A DNA stretch of 64,000 nt from Arthrobacter sp. V1I7 (lineage in GTDB: Bacteria > Actinomycetota > Actinomycetes > Actinomycetales > Micrococcaceae), in NCBI RefSeq assembly GCF_030817015.1, contig NZ_JAUSYS010000001.1, forward strand, positions 1,054,001 to 1,118,000, read 5' to 3'. Position numbers and translations under genes: made by a program. This document shows, one piece after another, positions 51,833 through 60,922 of this stretch. The number at the start of each line of letters is the position of its first letter. Position 1 is the stretch's first letter. The notes beneath the pieces were generated by a model, which worked only from the letters and a program-made list of their open reading frames with translations, was not told where the DNA came from and did not search any database.

Positions 51833-52152
51833 CAGCCGGGCGCTGAGCCAGGCGCTCGGGCCCGATCCTTCCGCAGGAGCACCGCACATATTCGATGTGC
51901 GGTGCTCCTTCCCGATTAACGCGCCCCTCCGGCCGGGCGAAGGCCCTCCGGCAGCCGTTCAACCGGAGGAATTTCTGAAGATAATGAGGACGGACCGTTG
52001 TTCGTGTAAATTTTGTGTCTCATCTCACAGGATGTAGCGGTTCACCTGATGGTCTTCTGGTTGAATCTAGGAATGAGGACAGCGGGCGCCCGCCGGGTTT
52101 CCCCTTCACCTCCAGGCTCCGCGCGAGTATTCATCGAACAGAAAGTTCACAG
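51833..52152. other. Intergenic region between mnmA and the peptide ABC operon
   Basis: Apart from the terminator at 51875-51909 it holds the leader of the solute-binding protein gene. AT-rich stretches (GTGTAAATTTTGTG near 52004-52017 and TTGAATCTAGGAATG near 52061) are possible promoter elements; none can be fixed by eye. No gene is seen. Confidence 0.5.
51875..51909 (+). terminator. Terminator after mnmA
   Basis: Perfect 15-base arms AGGAGCACCGCACAT/ATGTGCGGTGCTCCT around ATTCG, followed by TCCC. Confidence 0.85.
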
Positions 52153-53787
52153 ATGGCAATGAACAAGAAAGCCCTGCAGAGCGCCATCGCGCTCGCCGGG
52201 GTATCGGCCCTCGCACTCACCGCCTGCACCGGCCCTTCCGGTGGCGGGGCGGCTACCGGCAGCGCCGCCGGCGGGGGCACCATTACCTACGGAACCACCG
52301 ACAAGGTCGTCACCCTCGACCCGGCCGGTTCCTATGACGCCGGATCCTTCCTGGTGATGAACCAGATCTACCCGTTCCTGCTCAATGCGAAGCCCGGTAC
52401 GGCCGATTCCACTCCCGACATCGCTGAATCCGCGTCCTTCACCAGCCCGACGGAGTACACGGTGAAGCTCAAGTCCGGGCTGAAGTTCGCCAACGGCCAC
52501 GCACTTACCTCCTCCGATGTGAAGTACTCGATTGACCGTGTCGTCGCGATCGCGGATGACAACGGCCCGGCCTCGCTGCTCGGCAACCTGGCCTCGGTGG
52601 AAGCCAGGGATGACACCACGGTGGTCTTCACGCTCAAGGCCGGCAACGACCAGGTCTTTCCCGGTGTCCTGGCCGCCAACTCCGGACCGATCATCGACGA
52701 AGAGGTCTTCCCGGCGGACAAGCTGATCAGCGACGACGAAATCGTCAAGGGCAGGCCGTTTGCCGGCCCCTACACGATCGAAAGCTACAAGAAGAATGAA
52801 CTGGTCAGCCTGAAGGCCAACCCGGACTATCAGGGCCTGCTGGGCAAGCCGGCCAATGACGGCGCCACGATCAAGTACTACGCGGACTCGAACAACCTCA
52901 AGCTGGACGTCCAGCAGGGCAACATAGACGTCGCCGGACGCAGCCTGACCGCGACGGACGCCGCGGACCTCGAGAAGGATTCCAAGGTCAAGGTGCACAA
53001 GGGCCCCGGCGGCGAGCTGCGCTACATCGTGTTCAACTTCGACACCATGCCCTTCGGTGCCAAGGCGGCCGACGCCGACCCGGCCAAGGCGCTCGCTGTC
53101 CGCCAGGCGATGGCCCACCTCGTGGACCGCGACGCGATTGCCACGCAGGTCTACAAGAGCACCTACCTGCCGGCCTACTCCGTCGTTCCCGACGGTTTCG
53201 TCGGCGCCATCCAGCCGCTGAAGGAAATGTACGGCGACGGAACCGGCAAGCCCAGCCCCGACAAAGCCAGGAAGGCCTTCGCCGACGCCGGCGTCACGGC
53301 TCCGGTCACCATCAAGCTGCAGTACAACCCGGACCACTACGGCAAGTCCTCGGGCGATGAGTACGCCATGATCAAGGAGCAGCTGGAAAAGTCGGGCCTG
53401 TTCAAGCTGGAGCTGCAGTCCACCGAGTGGGTCACCTACTCCAAGGACCGTACCGCCGATGCCTACCCGGTGTACCAGCTCGGCTGGTTCCCGGACTACT
53501 CCGACGCGGACAACTACCTCACGCCGTTCTTCGCTCCGGGCAACTTTCTGAATAACCACTATGAGAACCCGGCTGTCACGGACCTGATCGGCAAGCAGCT
53601 GACCACGGTGGACAAGGCGGAACGTGAAAAGGTGCTCGGCGAGGCCCAGACCGCCGTCGCCAAGGATCTCTCCACGCTGCCGCTGCTGCAGGGCGCCCAG
53701 CTGATGGTCGCCGGGAAGGACATCAAGGGCGTCGAATCGACCCTCGATGCCTCCTTCAAGACCCGACTTGGAGTGATTTCCAAGTAG
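52153..53787 (+). CDS. Peptide/nickel-type ABC transporter substrate-binding lipoprotein (SBP family 5)
   Basis: 544 residues. Signal with lipobox LTAC (ALQSAIALAGVSALALTACTG), then the family 5 fold: ITYGTTDKVVTLDPAGSYDAGS, VKLKSGLKFANGHALTSSDVKYSIDRVVAI, PFAGPYTIESYKKNELVSLKANPDYQG, GELRYIVFNFDTMPFG ... ALAVRQAMAHLVDRDAIATQVY and YQLGWFPDYSDADNYLTPFF. It captures oligopeptides or similar solutes for the permeases and ATPase that follow. ATG 52153 (or 52159) is used; a longer frame from 52015 would bury the signal. A 126-base gap separates it from the first permease gene. Confidence 0.92.
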   Translation: MAMNKKALQSAIALAGVSALALTACTGPSGGGAATGSAAGGGTITYGTTDKVVTLDPAGSYDAGSFLVMNQIYPFLLNAKPGTADSTPDIAESASFTSPTEYTVKLKSGLKFANGHALTSSDVKYSIDRVVAIADDNGPASLLGNLASVEARDDTTVVFTLKAGNDQVFPGVLAANSGPIIDEEVFPADKLISDDEIVKGRPFAGPYTIESYKKNELVSLKANPDYQGLLGKPANDGATIKYYADSNNLKLDVQQGNIDVAGRSLTATDAADLEKDSKVKVHKGPGGELRYIVFNFDTMPFGAKAADADPAKALAVRQAMAHLVDRDAIATQVYKSTYLPAYSVVPDGFVGAIQPLKEMYGDGTGKPSPDKARKAFADAGVTAPVTIKLQYNPDHYGKSSGDEYAMIKEQLEKSGLFKLELQSTEWVTYSKDRTADAYPVYQLGWFPDYSDADNYLTPFFAPGNFLNNHYENPAVTDLIGKQLTTVDKAEREKVLGEAQTAVAKDLSTLPLLQGAQLMVAGKDIKGVESTLDASFKTRLGVISK

Positions 53788-53913
53788 CACCAACGCCCAT
53801 CGGGTTCCGACCAGCCAGGGAGGCGGGGCGCCTGCACGGCGTCCCGCCTTTCTTGCTGGTGAGAACGACTCCCGAAGCTCACGAGGCCGAAGGAAGCACA
53901 CATTTAGGTACCA

Positions 53914-55005
53914 ATGACAACACTTATCGAGGCGCCGCCAACAGACGCCGACGGCCTCCTGCCGTCAAAGAAGAAGAAGTCCGGCGGGGGACTGGGCCAA
54001 TATCTCGTGATCAGGTTCTTCCTGATCTTCCCGACGATTCTCATCCTCGTCACCATGGTGTTCTTCCTGATGCGCATCACCGGCGATCCCATCACCGCGG
54101 CCCTGGGCGGCCGGCTCCCGCCGGAGCAGCTCCAGGAGCGGATCACGGCCGCCGGCTACGACCGGCCCATCTTCGTGCAGTACTTCGAATACCTCGGCCA
54201 GCTCATCACCGGAAACTTTGGCACCACGCTCTCCGACAACCGCCAGGTCTCCGAAATGCTCGCCACCTACGGCGCCGCCACCCTGGAACTGACCATCAAC
54301 GCCCTGGTGATAGCCCTGCTCGTGGGGATCCCGCTGGGCATGATCGCCGCGCACCGGCGCGACAAGGCTCCGGATGCCGTGCTGCGCATCTTTGCCATCC
54401 TCTGCTACGCCACGCCGGTCTTTTTCGCCGGGCTCCTCTTCAAGCTGACCTTCTCGGTGTGGTTGGGCTGGCTCCCGGTCGCCGGACGCGCGAAAACTTC
54501 CACCGAACTCGCCCTGACCTCCCTCCAGGCGCCGAGCGGGGTTTATTGGCTCGACGCGCTCCGCAGCGGGAACATGGCCGCCTTGGGCGATGTGATGGCC
54601 CACGCCGTGCTGCCCGCCCTCGCGCTTGGCCTGCTGACCGCCGGCATCTTCCTGCGCCTGGTCCGGACCAACGTGATCGGAACCCTCGGCAGGGACTACG
54701 TCGAGGCCGGCCGCTCCCGCGGGGTGAGCGAATTCCGCCTCGTCACCAAGCACGCCTACAAGCCGGCACTGATTCCCATCATCACCGTGATGGGGCTGCA
54801 GATCGCCGTGCTGTTGGGCGGGGCGGTGCTGACCGAGACCACGTTCGAGTGGAAGGGGCTGGGCTTCCAGCTGGTCAACTACCTTACGGCACGCGACTTC
54901 GTGGCGGTCCAGGGGATTGTGGTCCTCCTCGCCGTGATCGTGGCCGTGACCAACTTCATCGTGGATATTCTCGCCGCGCTGATCGACCCCCGCGTGAGGT
55001 ACTGA
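53914..55005 (+). CDS. Peptide/nickel-type ABC transporter permease, DppB-like
   Basis: 363 residues, six transmembrane helices, first at about 33-55 (FFLIFPTILILVTMVFFLM). Typical DppB N-terminal block: RITGDPITAALGGRLPPEQLQERITAAGYDRPIFVQYFEYLGQLITGNFGTTLSDNRQV. The ATPase-contact EAA loop is GRDYVEAGRSRGVSEFRLVTKHAYKPALIPIITVMG. It has an N-terminal cytoplasmic extension with KKKK. The next gene starts one base after its stop. Confidence 0.93.
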   Translation: MTTLIEAPPTDADGLLPSKKKKSGGGLGQYLVIRFFLIFPTILILVTMVFFLMRITGDPITAALGGRLPPEQLQERITAAGYDRPIFVQYFEYLGQLITGNFGTTLSDNRQVSEMLATYGAATLELTINALVIALLVGIPLGMIAAHRRDKAPDAVLRIFAILCYATPVFFAGLLFKLTFSVWLGWLPVAGRAKTSTELALTSLQAPSGVYWLDALRSGNMAALGDVMAHAVLPALALGLLTAGIFLRLVRTNVIGTLGRDYVEAGRSRGVSEFRLVTKHAYKPALIPIITVMGLQIAVLLGGAVLTETTFEWKGLGFQLVNYLTARDFVAVQGIVVLLAVIVAVTNFIVDILAALIDPRVRY

Positions 55006-55006
55006 T

Positions 55007-56008
55007 ATGAGCATCGAACCCGCCATTGCGGCCGGGAACCGCCGCGCACCGTGGTACCGCCGGCTGCCGGTCGTGTCGCACTTCACCAAGAGCGTGGGCC
55101 TGCAGCGGGGCATGCTCGTGGCCGGGCTCGTCCTGACCGCGGCCTTCCTGCTGACCGCGATCTTCGCGCCCCTGATCGCGCCGTACGGGTTTTCCCAGAT
55201 TTCCGACGCCGACGGCAGCTTCCCGGCGCAGGAGGCCCCCGGCGGCAAGCACCTCTGGGGCACCACCGTCGGCGGCTACGACGTCTTCTCCCGGGTCGTC
55301 TGGGGGGCGCAGACCGCCGCCCTGGTGATCGTCGTCGCCGTGGTCATGTCGATCTTCATCGGCGTCATCCTGGGCCTGGTCAGCGGCTACATCGGCGGCT
55401 GGCTGGACCGGATCGTCGTCGTGATCGCCGACGCCATCTACGCCTTCCCGCCCCTGCTCGTCGCCATCGTGATGGCGATCGCCATCAGCGGCGGCAGGTC
55501 CAGCCTCTGGGGCGGCATCCTCGCGGCGGCGTTTTCCATCACCGTCGTCTTCATCCCGCAGTACCTCCGCGTCATCCGGGCCGAGACCATCCGGCTCAAG
55601 GCGGAACCGTTCGTGGAATCGGCGAAGGTCGTGGGCGCCTCCAACATCCGCATCATGAGCCGCCACATCTTCAAAAACGCCACACGGACGCTGCCACTGA
55701 TCTTCACGCTCAATGCCTCGGAGGCCATCCTGACGCTCGCCGGTCTGGGCTTCCTCGGCTTCGGCATCGAACCGACCTCTGCCGCCGAGTGGGGCTTCGA
55801 CCTCAACAAGGCTCTTGCTGACACCACCTCCGGCATCTGGTGGACGGGCGTGTTCCCCGGCCTGGCGATTGTGCTCACCGTCCTGGGACTGACGCTGGTC
55901 GGGGAAAGCATCAACGACCTCAACGATCCCCGTCTGCGCGGCCGGAAGAGTGCCTCCGCCGGCAAAGCCGCCATGGCGGCCAGCGAAGCAGAAGTGGGAA
56001 GTTCATGA
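55007..56008 (+). CDS. Peptide/nickel-type ABC transporter permease, DppC-like
   Basis: 333 residues, six transmembrane helices. DppC blocks: LTAAFLLTAIFAPLIAPYGF near the N-terminus, GGKHLWGTTVGGYDVFSRVVWGAQTAALVIVVAVVMSIFIGVILGLVSGYIGGWLDRIVV, and the EAA loop FVESAKVVGASNIRIMSRHIFKNATRTLPLIFT, followed by GLGFLGFGIEPTSAAEWG. The stop overlaps the ATPase start (ATGA), so assembly of permease and ATPase is translationally coupled. Confidence 0.93.
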   Translation: MSIEPAIAAGNRRAPWYRRLPVVSHFTKSVGLQRGMLVAGLVLTAAFLLTAIFAPLIAPYGFSQISDADGSFPAQEAPGGKHLWGTTVGGYDVFSRVVWGAQTAALVIVVAVVMSIFIGVILGLVSGYIGGWLDRIVVVIADAIYAFPPLLVAIVMAIAISGGRSSLWGGILAAAFSITVVFIPQYLRVIRAETIRLKAEPFVESAKVVGASNIRIMSRHIFKNATRTLPLIFTLNASEAILTLAGLGFLGFGIEPTSAAEWGFDLNKALADTTSGIWWTGVFPGLAIVLTVLGLTLVGESINDLNDPRLRGRKSASAGKAAMAASEAEVGSS

Positions 56009-57708
56009 CCACCAATATCGACGCACACGGCCGCGGCGCCGGGCCCGTCCTGGAGATCGACCACCTCAAGGTCACCTTCGCCACCGACGCCGGGGACGTG
56101 TATGCAGTCAAGGACGTCAGCCTGGAGGTCAATCCCGGCGAGGTGGTGGCCATTGTCGGCGAATCCGGCTCAGGCAAAACCGTCACCGCGAAGACGATCC
56201 TTGGACTGCTGCCGGAAACGGCGCTCAGCTCCGGAGCGGTACTGATCAACGGCAACAACGTGATCAGCGTCAGCCCGTCAAAACTCCGGGAGATCCGCGG
56301 CCGCGACGTCGCCATGGTCTTCCAGGAGCCGTCCACCGCCCTCAACCCGGTCTTCACGGTCGGCTGGCAGATCGCCGAAGGCATCCGCGCCCACGCGGGT
56401 CACGGCGGAACCGGGCGGGTCAATGCCAGGGACGCCAAGGCGCGTGCCATCGAGGCCCTCCGCAAGGTCGGCATCCCGGATCCGGAAACCCGGGTCAACT
56501 ACTATCCGCACCAGTTTTCCGGCGGGCAGAAACAACGCGTCGTGATCGCGGCGGCGCTGGCCCTGAACCCGGGGCTCATCGTCGCTGATGAGCCCACCAC
56601 CGCCCTGGATGTCACCGTCCAGGCGGAGATCCTGGAGCTGCTGCGTGATCTCCGCGACCGGTACGGCACGTCGATCGTGCTCATTACGCACAACATGGGC
56701 GTGGTGGCCGACCTCGCAGACCGCGTGGTCGTGATGTACCAGGGCGACGTTGTCGAAGAGGCAAGCGCCCGGACCCTCTTTGCGGAGCCCCGGCAGGACT
56801 ACACCAGGAAACTGCTGGCCGCGGTCCCGCACCTCGGCAGGAACTCGGCCTCGGAAGGCCTTGTCGAGCGTGCCCACCAGGGCGGGAAGGTCCTGGTCGA
56901 GGCCAGGGATCTGCGCATCGAATACCCCGGCCGGCTGGGCAGCCCGGCGTTCAAGGCCGTCGACGGCGTGGACTTCACGCTCTCCGAGGGTGAAGTGTTC
57001 GGCCTGGTGGGTGAGTCCGGCTCCGGCAAGACGACCATCGGCCGGGCCATTGCCGGGCTCAACAAAACCACGGGCGGCAGCCTGTTGGTGCTCGACTACG
57101 AGATGCTCCACCTCAAGGAGCGCACCTTCAAGCCGCTGCGCAAGGAGATCGGCTTCGTGTTCCAGGACCCGGCCGCGTCCTTCAACCCGCAGCTGACAAT
57201 TGGCGACTGCATCGCGGAACCGCTCATCATCCACAGCAAGCCGACCCCGGCGCAGGCCCGCCAGCGGACCCGTGAGCTGCTGGAATCCGTGCAGCTGCCG
57301 GCGTCGTACGCCGAGCGGTACCCGCACGAACTCTCCGGCGGCCAGCGGCAGCGGGCCTCGCTGGCGCGTGCGCTGATCCTGAACCCGAAGCTGCTGATCG
57401 CCGACGAACCCACGTCGGCCCTGGACGTGTCCGTCCAGGCGAAGGTGCTGGAGCTGTTCAAGGAGATCCAGACCGAGTTCGGATTTGCCTGCCTGTTCAT
57501 CAGCCACGACCTTGCCGTGGTGGACATCCTGTCCCCCTGGGTGGGAGTGCTTTACAAGGGCAGGATGGTGGAGCAGGGGCTTGGGAACCAGGTGATGGGC
57601 AACCCGCAGCACGGCTACACCCGGAAGCTCATCGCATCCCTGCCCGTTCCGGACCCCGATGAGCAGGCCCGGCGCCGGGCGGAGTTCCGCGCCGTACTGC
57701 ACGGCTGA
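56005..57708 (+). CDS. Fused double ATP-binding protein of the peptide ABC transporter (DppD-DppF type)
   Basis: 567 residues with two complete nucleotide-binding domains in one chain. Domain 1: Walker A GESGSGKT near 50, signature FSGGQKQRVVIAAALA near 172, Walker B LIVADEPTTALD and the H-loop THNMGV. Domain 2: Walker A GESGSGKT near 336, signature LSGGQRQRASLARALI, Walker B LLIADEPTSALD and SHDLAVV. Each domain ends with the oligopeptide-transporter C-terminal pattern (DYTRKLLAAVPHL; GYTRKLIASLPVPDPDEQARRRAEFRAVLHG). Such fusions replace separate dppD and dppF genes. The operon is closed by the hairpin at 57731. Confidence 0.94.
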   Translation: MTTNIDAHGRGAGPVLEIDHLKVTFATDAGDVYAVKDVSLEVNPGEVVAIVGESGSGKTVTAKTILGLLPETALSSGAVLINGNNVISVSPSKLREIRGRDVAMVFQEPSTALNPVFTVGWQIAEGIRAHAGHGGTGRVNARDAKARAIEALRKVGIPDPETRVNYYPHQFSGGQKQRVVIAAALALNPGLIVADEPTTALDVTVQAEILELLRDLRDRYGTSIVLITHNMGVVADLADRVVVMYQGDVVEEASARTLFAEPRQDYTRKLLAAVPHLGRNSASEGLVERAHQGGKVLVEARDLRIEYPGRLGSPAFKAVDGVDFTLSEGEVFGLVGESGSGKTTIGRAIAGLNKTTGGSLLVLDYEMLHLKERTFKPLRKEIGFVFQDPAASFNPQLTIGDCIAEPLIIHSKPTPAQARQRTRELLESVQLPASYAERYPHELSGGQRQRASLARALILNPKLLIADEPTSALDVSVQAKVLELFKEIQTEFGFACLFISHDLAVVDILSPWVGVLYKGRMVEQGLGNQVMGNPQHGYTRKLIASLPVPDPDEQARRRAEFRAVLHG

Positions 57709-57730
57709 GACCCCTCCGGCGCTCGCCGGC

Positions 57731-57771
57731 GGGACATGCCCACCGTCCACGGTGAACGGTGGGCATGTCCC
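57731..57771 (+). terminator. Terminator of the peptide ABC operon
   Basis: Perfect 16-base arms GGGACATGCCCACCGT/ACGGTGGGCATGTCCC with a nine-base loop; T run weak (CTTG). Confidence 0.8.
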
Positions 57772-57847
57772 TTGCACGGGCGAACGCGCGTACCAGCAGC
57801 CCCGGCAGGACGGCGCTAACAGCAGGAACGATTAGCCCCGGTGCCCC

Positions 57848-57859
57848 TAGACTGGGTCA
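57848..57859 (+). promoter_or_regulatory. -10 box for leaderless chorismate mutase message
   Basis: TAGACT (57848-57853), six bases, then ATG 57860. Confidence 0.55.
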
Positions 57860-58291
57860 ATGACCGAGCAGAACCAGACTCATCCCGATGCCGATTCCTA
57901 TGATCCTGGGGCCAGTTCCCTGGCCGGCCAGGTGGATCCCGCGGTGATGGCGGAACTGTTGTCGATCCGCTCCAGCATCGACAACATCGATGCCACCCTC
58001 GTGTACCTGCTGGCGGAACGGTTCAAGGCGACCCAGAAAGTCGGCTTCCTCAAGGCCGCGCACAAGCTTCCCGCAGGGGACCCGGGCCGCGAGAGCGCCC
58101 AGATCGCCCGGCTGCGACGGCTCGCCGCCGAGGCGCACCTGGACCCTGCCTTCGCCGAAAAATTCCTGAACTTCATCATCGGCGAGGTCATCCGCCACCA
58201 CGAAGCGATCGCGGAAGACCATGAGGCGGCCCAGTCGCACGGTTCCGGCCGCACCGCTCCCGCCGGTCCCACGGTTTCCGCGGATGCCTGA
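57860..58291 (+). CDS. Chorismate mutase, AroQ class
   Basis: Converts chorismate to prephenate for Phe and Tyr synthesis. 143 residues with a central AroQ helix bundle: VMAELLSIRSSIDNIDATLVYLLAERFKATQKVGFLKAAHKLPAGDPGRESAQIARLRRLAAEAHLDPAFAEKFLNFIIGEVIRHHEAI. The Arg in SIRSSID, the Arg and Lys in ERFKATQKVGFLKA and the Arg in RESAQIARL match the charged active-site set. The N- and C-terminal ~30 residues look disordered. The stop overlaps the next start by eight bases. In other actinobacteria a small AroQ mutase acts in complex with DAHP synthase, which is not in the window. Confidence 0.9.
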   Translation: MTEQNQTHPDADSYDPGASSLAGQVDPAVMAELLSIRSSIDNIDATLVYLLAERFKATQKVGFLKAAHKLPAGDPGRESAQIARLRRLAAEAHLDPAFAEKFLNFIIGEVIRHHEAIAEDHEAAQSHGSGRTAPAGPTVSADA

Positions 58292-59336
58292 GATGGCCGC
58301 TTCCACGCCCCCCGGTCCCGGACAGGTCACGGCGACGGCGCTCGGCCCGTGGCCCGGCGAAGACCCGATTGAGGCCGCCCGGATCATCCGCGGTGAACTC
58401 GGCAGCCCCCACCTGCCCTTCCTGGCCGAGCTCCCGGACCGCGGCGTCGGCTCGGACGCCCTCGGCCGGACGGCCTCCCTGCTCGTTGAGCTTGCCGTGG
58501 ACGTCCAGCCCTACGGCTGGCGGATCGTGGACCGGCCAGGCAAGGACCTGATGCGGGCGCGCTCGGCCCTCTCCACCGACATCAACGTCCTCGCCGACGT
58601 GGTCGGCGCCGAGGACACCCCCGCCGCGGACCTCAAGATCCAGCTGCGCGGCCCGCTCAGCCTCGCCGCCGGCCTGCACCTGCACAACGGGGAGCGGGCG
58701 CTCATCGATTACGGTGCCCGCCGCGACATCGCCTCCTCGCTGGCCGCCGGTGCCGGCAGTTATCTCAAGCGGGTGGCCGCGGCGGCCCCCGGGGCGCGGA
58801 TCGTGGTGCAGATCGACGAGCCTGAGATCGCGTCCGTCCTGGCCGGCACCATCCCCACGTCCAGCGGTTACCGCACCCTGCGCTCCGTCCCCGGCCAGGA
58901 GGCCACCGACTCCTGGCAGCTGCTCATCGAAGCGCTGCGGGCCGCCGGCGCCGTCGAAATCGTCGTCGCGGTCCCGGAAATCGAGGCACCCTTTGACCGG
59001 ATCCTGGCCTCCGGGGCGGACGGGATCGCCGTCCCGTTGCGCGCCCTGACCTCGCGCCAGTGGGAGCAGCTGGCCGGGGCCGTGGAGGCGGGCAAGCGGC
59101 TGTGGGCAGGTGCGCTGGACGTGGGCCCGCCGTCGGCGTCGCTGCCGCGCGTCACCGACACCGTCGACACGGTGTGGCGCCCCTGGCGGCAGCTCGGGCT
59201 CCCGGCGTCCACACTGGCCGCACTGCGGGTCACCCCCGCGGAGGGGCTGGAGCGGCACTCGCCGTCGTCCGCGACGGCGGTGCTGACCCGGCTGACCCAG
59301 GTCGCGGACGGGCTCAACCAGCTCGCCCTTGGCTAA
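58284..59336 (+). CDS. MetE-like protein (cobalamin-independent methionine synthase C-terminal fold), no zinc ligands
   Basis: 350 residues with the barrel of the UROD/MetE-like family: TALGPWPGEDPIEAARIIRGELGSPHLPFLAELPDRGVGSDALGRTASLLVEL, LKIQLRGPLSLAAGL, IVVQIDEPEIASVLAGTIPT and LWAGALDV. Unlike MetE it contains no cysteine at all, so the Cys/His/Glu zinc site that activates homocysteine is absent and methionine synthase activity is unlikely. Similar proteins occur beside mnmA or ligA in actinobacteria without a known role. ATG 58284 overlaps the chorismate mutase stop; ATG 58293 is the alternative. Confidence 0.8.
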   Translation: MPEMAASTPPGPGQVTATALGPWPGEDPIEAARIIRGELGSPHLPFLAELPDRGVGSDALGRTASLLVELAVDVQPYGWRIVDRPGKDLMRARSALSTDINVLADVVGAEDTPAADLKIQLRGPLSLAAGLHLHNGERALIDYGARRDIASSLAAGAGSYLKRVAAAAPGARIVVQIDEPEIASVLAGTIPTSSGYRTLRSVPGQEATDSWQLLIEALRAAGAVEIVVAVPEIEAPFDRILASGADGIAVPLRALTSRQWEQLAGAVEAGKRLWAGALDVGPPSASLPRVTDTVDTVWRPWRQLGLPASTLAALRVTPAEGLERHSPSSATAVLTRLTQVADGLNQLALG

Positions 59337-59356
59337 AGGGCAACCATTGCCGGAAT

Positions 59357-60070
59357 TCAGACCCGGTTTTCCCAGCGGTCCGGCCGGGCACGGTCGGGCA
59401 GGTAGCCCGGGGCCGTGCTGCCGCCAGGGTACGCTTCGAGCCGGTAGTCGAAGTGCCCGGCGTAGACCAGGACCAGGCCGAGCTGCGGCTGGATCACCTT
59501 GACCTGGATCCGGTGCCTGCCCCGGCCGTTTTCCTGCGGCTCCCACCACTGTTCGGCGTAGGCCCTGGCGTCGAAGGCGCCGGGCAGGGGGATCCGAAGC
59601 GGCCCGAGGAACAGCCGCGACGCCTCCGAGACGCCCCGGAGCCGGCCTTCGTCGGTGACGCTGAGGTTGAGGTCCGTTGCGAGCCGGCGGTACCGGCCGA
59701 CGTAATCGACGAGTCCCCGCCTGCCGCCCGTGTGCTCGAAACTTGTGGTGTCGTGGAACAGCCGCGTGGTGCCGGGGAAGAAGATTTCACGGCGGGCCGT
59801 CAGGCTCGGGCGTCCGAACGGATCCAGGTGCGCATGGTTTTCGATCCGGAAGGGGATGCCCTCGCCATACTCCGGGAAGAAGGCCTGTTCCCCGCTCGTG
59901 AGGCGCAGCAGTGGGCGCAGCCAGGGCTGCGGGCAACCCGCCACGTCGAAGACGCCCTCGCCGACGCCGAAATGGCCGGATCCCGGGGCGAGTGAGAAGT
60001 ATTCCTGCAGCTGGGGTTGCAGCCGGGAGAACGCATCCCCCAGGGCAAGCGGATAGATCGGTGTGGTCAC
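59357..60070 (-). CDS. DUF4166 domain-containing protein
   Basis: 237 residues from GTG 60070, which has a perfect AGGAGG five bases upstream; a longer frame to 60211 is GC-rich filler. Recognisable segments: FSRLQPQLQEYFSL, FDVAGCPQPWLRPLLRL, EGIPFRIENHAHLDPFGRPSLTARREIFFPGTTRLFHDTTSFE and LVLVYAGHFDYRL, which fit the DUF4166 family as I remember it. The fold and role are unknown; such domains are often fused or adjacent to saccharopine dehydrogenase-like proteins elsewhere, but not here. It is convergent with the MetE-like gene (20 bases apart) and divergent from mtrA. Confidence 0.75.
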   Translation of the reverse strand: MTTPIYPLALGDAFSRLQPQLQEYFSLAPGSGHFGVGEGVFDVAGCPQPWLRPLLRLTSGEQAFFPEYGEGIPFRIENHAHLDPFGRPSLTARREIFFPGTTRLFHDTTSFEHTGGRRGLVDYVGRYRRLATDLNLSVTDEGRLRGVSEASRLFLGPLRIPLPGAFDARAYAEQWWEPQENGRGRHRIQVKVIQPQLGLVLVYAGHFDYRLEAYPGGSTAPGYLPDRARPDRWENRV

Positions 60071-60247
60071 GGGAGCCTCCTGCAGGTCCTGGCCGGAATG
60101 GTGCCTCTGTGCACAGCATGCAGGACGGCGGCGGCTTGTTCCAGCGGGCCCGAATCCAGGCCGCAGATTCTGCCCCGGACAATGCCCCCGCCATGCCCGG
60201 AAATCGCTCAATACGACAAAGCCAATTCAATAGGGGAATATATAATT

Positions 60248-60922
60248 ATGAAGGCACGCATTCTGGTAGTGGACGATGACGAGGCGCTCGCCGAGATGAT
60301 CGGCATTGTGCTGCGCAACGATGGCTTTGAGCCCGTCTTTTGCGCCGACGGCGGGCAGGCTCTCGAAGTCTTCCGGTCCTCGAAGCCCGATCTCGTGCTG
60401 CTCGACCTGATGCTCCCGGGCATGGACGGCATCGAAGTGTGCCGGCAGATCCGTGCCGAGTCGGATGTCCCGATCGTCATGCTGACGGCGAAATCGGACA
60501 CCTCGGACGTGGTCCGGGGGCTGGAATCCGGCGCGGACGACTATGTACCCAAACCCTTCAAGCCCGCGGAACTCGTGGCCCGGGTCCGGGCCCGGCTCCG
60601 GCCCGGCGACCAGAAGGCGCCGGAAACCCTGCGTATCGCGGATGTCACCATCGACGTGGCCGGCCACCTCGTCAGCCGCGGCAGCGAGCGCATCTCGCTC
60701 ACGCCGCTGGAATTCGACCTCCTGGTGGCGCTGGCCCGCAAGCCGTGGCAGGTCTTCACCCGGGAACTCCTGCTGGAGCAGGTCTGGGGCTACCGCCACG
60801 CCGCCGACACGCGGTTGGTCAACGTCCATGTCCAGCGGCTCCGGTCAAAGATCGAACGTGACCCGGAAGCCCCCGAAGTTGTATTGACGGTCCGTGGTGT
60901 CGGCTATAAAGCAGGTTCCTGA
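60248..60922 (+). CDS. mtrA: Two-component response regulator MtrA (OmpR/PhoB type)
   Basis: 224 residues. Receiver domain: acidic pocket Asp9-Asp10-Asp11, phosphorylation site Asp53 in LVLLDLMLPGMDGIEV, switch Thr in MLTAKSD and Lys in YVPKPFKP. The winged-helix DNA-binding domain from about 130 has [73 protein letters not shown]. It matches actinobacterial MtrA, which controls cell-wall and division genes. ATG 60248 has AGGGGAA nine bases upstream; the TATAAT immediately before the ATG is too close to be its promoter. First of mtrA-mtrB-lpqB. Confidence 0.96.
   Translation: MKARILVVDDDEALAEMIGIVLRNDGFEPVFCADGGQALEVFRSSKPDLVLLDLMLPGMDGIEVCRQIRAESDVPIVMLTAKSDTSDVVRGLESGADDYVPKPFKPAELVARVRARLRPGDQKAPETLRIADVTIDVAGHLVSRGSERISLTPLEFDLLVALARKPWQVFTRELLLEQVWGYRHAADTRLVNVHVQRLRSKIERDPEAPEVVLTVRGVGYKAGS

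Noticed and set aside
60241..60246. Consensus TATAAT directly before mtrA
   Set aside because: It ends one base before the ATG, so a start of transcription from it would fall inside the gene; a good ribosome site lies upstream, so a longer leader is more likely.
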